Part shown: positions 60,325 to 64,000 of the stretch, piece after piece
Position numbering within the stretch: the first letter of the stretch is position 1
Layout: each line of letters begins with the position of its first letter
Assembly (NCBI RefSeq): GCF_001663775.1
Contig: NZ_KV467169.1
Coordinates: forward strand, 348,713 to 412,712
DNA: 64,000 nucleotides
Source of the DNA: Arthrobacter sp. B6
Lineage (GTDB): Bacteria; Actinomycetota; Actinomycetes; Actinomycetales; Micrococcaceae
Direction of reading: 5' to 3'
Notes under the pieces: generated by a model
Seen by the model: the letters and a program-made list of their open reading frames with translations, nothing else
The model's database searches: none
Told to the model about the DNA's origin: nothing
Translations under genes and position numbers: made by a program

Positions 60325-61254
60325 GTGCTTGCAATAGTCTGCCCTGGACAGGGCTCACAGACCCCGGGTTTTCTGGCCCCCTGGCTGGAACTGCCTTCGG
60401 TAGCAGGCCAGCTGGCCTCCCTGAGTGAAATCGCAGGCATCGACCTGACGGCCCACGGGACCACCTCTGACGAGGAGACCATCAAGGACACCGCCGTTGC
60501 GCAGCCGCTTATTGTGGCGGCCGGCCTGGTGGCGGCGAAGTCCCTCTTCGACGTCGAACTCAGTACCCTCCCGGTGATTCTCGCCGGCCATTCGGTAGGC
60601 GAAATCACGGCCTCTGCCCTGGCCGGAGTCCTCACCGAGCAGGAAGCCATGACTTTTGTCCGGGAGCGGGCCAACAGCATGGCCGCGGCAGCCGCAGTGA
60701 CCCCCACAGGCATGAGCGCTGTGGTGGGCGGCGACCCCGCGGAGGTCCTGGCGGCGATCGAAGCAGCCGGCGCCACTCCGGCCAACGTCAACGGTGCAGG
60801 CCAGACGGTGGCAGCGGGAACCTTTGACCAGCTCAAGGCGCTGGCCGAGAACCCGCCCGCCAAGGCGCGCGTTATTCCTCTCAAGGTCGCAGGGGCGTTC
60901 CACACCTCCCACATGGCGCCGGCAGTCAGTGCCCTGGAGGCGCTCAAGCCCACTCTGAGTCCCCAGGATCCGCAGGTGCCGCTGCTCTCCAACTTTGACG
61001 GCAAGGACGTATTGGGCGGAACTGCTGGCGTCGACAGCCTGATCGCCCAGGTTTCCCGTCCTGTCCGCTGGGACCTTTGCATGGATACGATGGTGCAGCA
61101 GGGCGTCACCGGAGTCATCGAACTGGCTCCGGCTGGCACACTTGCAGGCCTCGCCAAGCGCGGCATGCCGGGAGTCAGGACGGTTGCCGTCAAGACGCCG
61201 GAGGACCTCTCCGCCGCACTGGCACTCTTCGCAGAACTGGAGGGCAACGCATGA
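60325..61254 (+). CDS. fabD: Malonyl-CoA:ACP transacylase
   Basis: 309 residues from GTG at 60325, with GGAAAG 9 nt upstream. It loads malonate onto ACP for type II fatty-acid synthesis. The nucleophile Ser is in GHSVGEITA near residue 94, the early GQGSQTPG oxyanion motif near 8, and the catalytic His in AFHTSHM near 195. The 3' end overlaps fabH by 4 nt (ATGA). Confidence 0.96.
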   Translation: MLAIVCPGQGSQTPGFLAPWLELPSVAGQLASLSEIAGIDLTAHGTTSDEETIKDTAVAQPLIVAAGLVAAKSLFDVELSTLPVILAGHSVGEITASALAGVLTEQEAMTFVRERANSMAAAAAVTPTGMSAVVGGDPAEVLAAIEAAGATPANVNGAGQTVAAGTFDQLKALAENPPAKARVIPLKVAGAFHTSHMAPAVSALEALKPTLSPQDPQVPLLSNFDGKDVLGGTAGVDSLIAQVSRPVRWDLCMDTMVQQGVTGVIELAPAGTLAGLAKRGMPGVRTVAVKTPEDLSAALALFAELEGNA

Positions 61255-62312
61255 GCGTTCCCACGCTGAAACAGGCCCCAGTGCAGGAGAACACCCGCAT
61301 CCTGGGAATCGGCGCATACCGTCCAGACATCATTGTTACCAACGACGACGTCTGCCAGTGGATTGATTCCTCGGACGAATGGATCCGGCAACGCACCGGC
61401 ATTGTGACCCGCCACCGCGCGCCGGCTGACGTCAGCGTCATCGATATGGCTGAAGGGGCGGCGCAGGAGGCTCTCAAGCAGGCTGGCATCGAGCCCTCAC
61501 AGCTCGGCGCCGTCATCGTCTCCACCGTGACCCACCCCTACGCCACGCCCTCGGCGGCTGCCAGCCTGGCTGACCGGCTGGGCGCAACGCCGGCCCCTGC
61601 CTTTGACATCTCCGCTGCCTGCGCCGGTTACTGCTACGGCATTGCCCAGGGTGATGCCCTGGTCCGGTCGGGCGCGGCCAAGTACGTCCTGGTTGTCGGT
61701 GCGGAAAAGCTCTCAGACGTTATCGACAACCATGAGCGGACCATCTCGTTCCTGCTCGGCGACGGTGCCGGCGCCGTAGTGATCGGCCCCTCCGACACAC
61801 CCGGCATTGGCCCATCCGTATGGGGCTCAGACGGCAGCAAGTGGGATGCCATTGGCATGACACGGTCCATGCTCGACGTCCGGGCCCTGAGCCAGGCGGC
61901 GCGCCAGTCGGACGAGTCCGGTGATTTCGCCCTGCTGGAAGAAGCCCAGGACTTGTGGCCGACGCTGCGCCAGGATGGGCAGACCGTGTTCCGCTGGGCC
62001 GTGTGGGAAATGGCAAAGGTGGCCCAGCAGGCCCTCGAGGCCGCCGGCGTGCAGGCCGAGGACCTTGTGGCGTTCATACCGCACCAGGCGAACATGCGGA
62101 TCATCGACGAAATGGTGAAGAAGCTCAAGCTTCCCGAATCAGTCACCGTGGCCCGTGACATCGCCGACGCCGGCAACACCTCGGCCGCTTCCATCCCCCT
62201 GGCCACGCACCGGCTGCTCCAGGAAAATCCAGGGCTCAGCGGCGGTCTTGCGCTGCAGATCGGGTTCGGAGCCGGGCTCGTCTTCGGCGCCCAGGTGGTC
62301 GTCCTTCCTTAG
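61251..62312 (+). CDS. fabH: 3-oxoacyl-ACP synthase III
   Basis: 353 residues from ATG at 61251. It condenses an acyl-CoA primer with malonyl-ACP to start synthesis and usually sets branched-chain content in Micrococcaceae. The Cys is in DISAACAGYCYG (Cys124), the His in FIPHQANMRI and the Asn in DAGNTSAASIPLA. The start LGIGAYRPDIIVTNDDV is typical. It is translationally coupled to fabD. Confidence 0.96.
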   Translation: MSVPTLKQAPVQENTRILGIGAYRPDIIVTNDDVCQWIDSSDEWIRQRTGIVTRHRAPADVSVIDMAEGAAQEALKQAGIEPSQLGAVIVSTVTHPYATPSAAASLADRLGATPAPAFDISAACAGYCYGIAQGDALVRSGAAKYVLVVGAEKLSDVIDNHERTISFLLGDGAGAVVIGPSDTPGIGPSVWGSDGSKWDAIGMTRSMLDVRALSQAARQSDESGDFALLEEAQDLWPTLRQDGQTVFRWAVWEMAKVAQQALEAAGVQAEDLVAFIPHQANMRIIDEMVKKLKLPESVTVARDIADAGNTSAASIPLATHRLLQENPGLSGGLALQIGFGAGLVFGAQVVVLP

Positions 62313-62393
62313 TAACGCCCCACACAGACAGCATCCGCTGTCTGATCCGTTTCCGGCAGCCACTGCCGGCAATAACAAGAAAAGGAGCCATCA

Positions 62394-62639
62394 ATGGCTA
62401 GCAACGAAGAGATCCTGTCCGGCTTGGCTGAAATCGTCAACGAAGAGACCGGCCTCGCGCCCGAGGCCGTGGAGTTGGACAAGTCTTTCACCGAGGACCT
62501 GGACATCGACTCCATCTCCATGATGACCATCGTGGTCAACGCTGAAGAGAAGTTCGGCGTGCGCATCCCGGACGAAGAAGTCAAGAACCTCAAGACCGTT
62601 GGCGACGCCGTCAGCTTCATCGCCGGCGCGCAGGCCTAG
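62394..62639 (+). CDS. acpP: Acyl carrier protein
   Basis: 81 residues. The 4'-phosphopantetheine site is Ser40 in DLDIDSISMM. The four-helix acidic fold is clear (EEILSGLAEIVNEETG, then AEEKFGVRIPDEEVKNL). A strong AAAAGGAG ribosome site lies at 62380-62387. fabH is 81 nt upstream. Confidence 0.97.
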   Translation: MASNEEILSGLAEIVNEETGLAPEAVELDKSFTEDLDIDSISMMTIVVNAEEKFGVRIPDEEVKNLKTVGDAVSFIAGAQA

Positions 62640-62664
62640 CCAGAGCGCCAGCGGCTTACGGCTT

Positions 62665-62707
62665 GGCTGGACTGCCGGCCCGGGAACTCCGGACTGGCAG
62701 TCCAGCC
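62665..62707 (+). promoter_or_regulatory. Hairpin in the acpP-fabF gap
   Basis: Perfect 12-bp arms GGCTGGACTGCC / GGCAGTCCAGCC with a 19-nt loop, 26 nt after the acpP stop. No T tract follows. It may stabilise acpP mRNA or limit read-through into fabF. Confidence 0.6.
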
Positions 62708-62801
62708 GCATTCAATCCGCAGCCACCTGCCCTACACCCCACACGCGGGATCCCGCCGGAGAATACCGGAGCCGGGCTGCCCACCGACAGAGAGTGATCC
62801 C

Positions 62802-64000
62802 ATGACACGCAAAGTAGTCATTACCGGTCTGGGTGCCACCACGCCCATCGGCGGCGACGTACCCACTATGTGGAAGAACGCGCTTAAGGGGGTCTCTGGT
62901 GCCCGCACCCTGGAGGACGACTGGGTTGCCAAGTATGAACTCCCCGTGCACTTCGCCGCGCGCTGCAGCACTCCCGCCCTCGACGTCCTGAGCCGTGTTG
63001 AAGCTAAGCGCATGGACCCCTCAACCCAATTCGGCGTCGTCGCCTCGCGGGAAGCATGGGCCGACTCGGGTATCACCGAGGTCGACCAGGACCGCCTTGC
63101 GGTTGCCTTCGCAACGGGCATCGGCGGCGTCTGGACCCTGCTGGACGCATGGGACACCCTTAAGGAAAAAGGACCGCGGCGTGTCCTGCCGATGACGGTT
63201 CCTATGCTGATGCCCAACGGTGTCGCGGCAGCCGTCAGCCTTGACCTCGGCGCCCGCGCAGGCGCCCACACTCCGGTTTCCGCCTGCGCTTCCGGCACCG
63301 AAGCCCTTCACCTCGGACTGGACCTGATCCGCTCCGGCAAGGCCGACGTGGTTATGTGCGGAGGCGCCGAAGCTGCCATCCACCCCATGCCCCTCGCCGC
63401 GTTCGCCTCCATGCAGGCGCTTTCCCGCCGGAACGACGACCCCCAGGGCGCCTCCCGTCCTTATGACCTCGGCCGCGACGGCTTTGTCATGGGTGAAGGC
63501 GCCGGCGCGCTGGTCCTTGAAGCCGAAGAGCACGCTTTGGCACGTGGAGCACGCATTTACGGCGAACTAGCCGGCACGTCCGTGACCGCCGACGCCTACC
63601 ACATCACTGCACCCGACCCCGAAGGCCTGGGTGCAACCCGTGCACTGAAGGCTGCAATGTTCGACGGCCGCATCCAGGCCGAGGACGTGGTTCACGTCAA
63701 CGCACACGCGACGTCGACGCCCGTCGGCGACAAGCCCGAGTACACGGCGCTTCGTGCGGCGCTGGGTAACCACATCGACAACGTGGCTGTCTCGGCCACC
63801 AAGTCGCAGATGGGCCACCTGCTGGGTGCGTCCGGCGCCGTTGAGGCCGTCCTCACCGTGCTCGCCGTCTACGAGCGCAAGGCCCCGGTCACCATCAACC
63901 TCGAAAACCAGGATCCGGACATCCCGCTCGACGTCGTCACGTCCGCGCGTGACCTTCCTGCAGGGAACATCGTGGCGCTGAGCAACTCTTTCGGCTTCGG
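62802..64000 (+). CDS. fabF: 3-oxoacyl-ACP synthase II, partial
   Basis: About 400 residues are visible from ATG at 62802, and the frame is open at the window edge. It elongates acyl-ACP. The catalytic Cys162 lies in VSACASGTEAL, the first His in NAHATSTPVGD and the Lys-His in KSQMGHLLGASGA. The visible end NSFGFG is near the usual C-terminal glycine-rich motif, so only about a dozen residues are missing. Preceded by an AGAGAG-like sequence. Confidence 0.95.
   Translation, partial: MTRKVVITGLGATTPIGGDVPTMWKNALKGVSGARTLEDDWVAKYELPVHFAARCSTPALDVLSRVEAKRMDPSTQFGVVASREAWADSGITEVDQDRLAVAFATGIGGVWTLLDAWDTLKEKGPRRVLPMTVPMLMPNGVAAAVSLDLGARAGAHTPVSACASGTEALHLGLDLIRSGKADVVMCGGAEAAIHPMPLAAFASMQALSRRNDDPQGASRPYDLGRDGFVMGEGAGALVLEAEEHALARGARIYGELAGTSVTADAYHITAPDPEGLGATRALKAAMFDGRIQAEDVVHVNAHATSTPVGDKPEYTALRAALGNHIDNVAVSATKSQMGHLLGASGAVEAVLTVLAVYERKAPVTINLENQDPDIPLDVVTSARDLPAGNIVALSNSFGF

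Noticed and set aside
1..64000. A genomic island or prophage in the window
   Set aside because: There are no integrases, transposases, attachment repeats at the tRNA genes or compositional breaks; the tRNAs are followed by their own terminators.

Overview
This window is ordinary chromosomal DNA of a high-GC actinobacterium, most likely an Arthrobacter/Pseudarthrobacter-type member of the Micrococcaceae. The evidence is the GC-rich third codon positions, GTG/TTG starts, actinobacterial markers (paired ClpP1/ClpP2, a homolog of the mycothiol-linked Rv2466c, Orn, an MptB-type mannosyltransferase, a homodimeric-type AceE, DUF3052) and gene order matching two blocks I recall from the Mycobacterium tuberculosis map (Rv2457c-Rv2467 and Rv2238c-Rv2245). 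I saw no prophage, insertion sequence, CRISPR array, toxin-antitoxin or defence locus.

Region by region. 1-11 kb: protein quality control (tig, clpP1, clpP2, clpX on the minus strand, with a ClgR-type operator in front of clpP1), tRNA-Pro and tRNA-Gly, a Nei glycosylase coupled to rpiB, a DUF1648 membrane protein, and pepN overlapping an OsmC gene. 11-18.5 kb: single housekeeping genes (epimerase-like protein, small MscS channel, truncated haemoglobin, TesB thioesterase, EttA, a lipoprotein, an unusual SSB, tRNA-Arg). 18.5-30.6 kb: a carbohydrate island with xylR (ROK), xylA and xylB, then a four-gene uncharacterised set (TIM-barrel isomerase, DUF993 aldolase-like protein, Gfo/Idh/MocA dehydrogenase, divergent LacI regulator), an acetyl-esterase-like hydrolase, a second TIM-barrel protein and an aldose 1-epimerase. 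30.6-43.6 kb: mixed housekeeping (AlkD, MptB-like, orn, tRNA-His, def, secreted HNH nuclease, long-form GAPDH, RNase P RNA, yaaA, zinc-ribbon-family protein, Nif3-like protein, msrA, cysK-cysE, an SDR). 43.7-52.9 kb: a sugar-acid (gluconate/idonate) catabolic region with gnd, a GntR/FCD regulator, idonate and gluconate dehydrogenases, a beta-hydroxyacid dehydrogenase, a D-2-hydroxyacid dehydrogenase, an MHS-type transporter and an IclR regulator. 53-64 kb: tRNA-Val, a DUF3052-AhpE-Sir2 operon, aceE, a PucR-type regulator and the type II fatty-acid operon fabD-fabH-acpP-fabF, which runs off the end.

The most interesting material is non-coding or regulatory: a 67-bp palindromic repeat present twice between convergent genes, one copy containing the stop codons of both neighbours; a 56-bp near-perfect palindrome after gntR; a 19-bp motif shared by the PucR-gene and fabD promoters; recognisable ClgR, XylR, LacI and IclR-type operators; and a candidate small RNA or orphan terminator near 53.05 kb. 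The best candidate for an undescribed pathway is the DUF993 / Gfo-Idh-MocA / TIM-barrel set next to xylAB. All functions are assigned by reading motifs; no database search was run.
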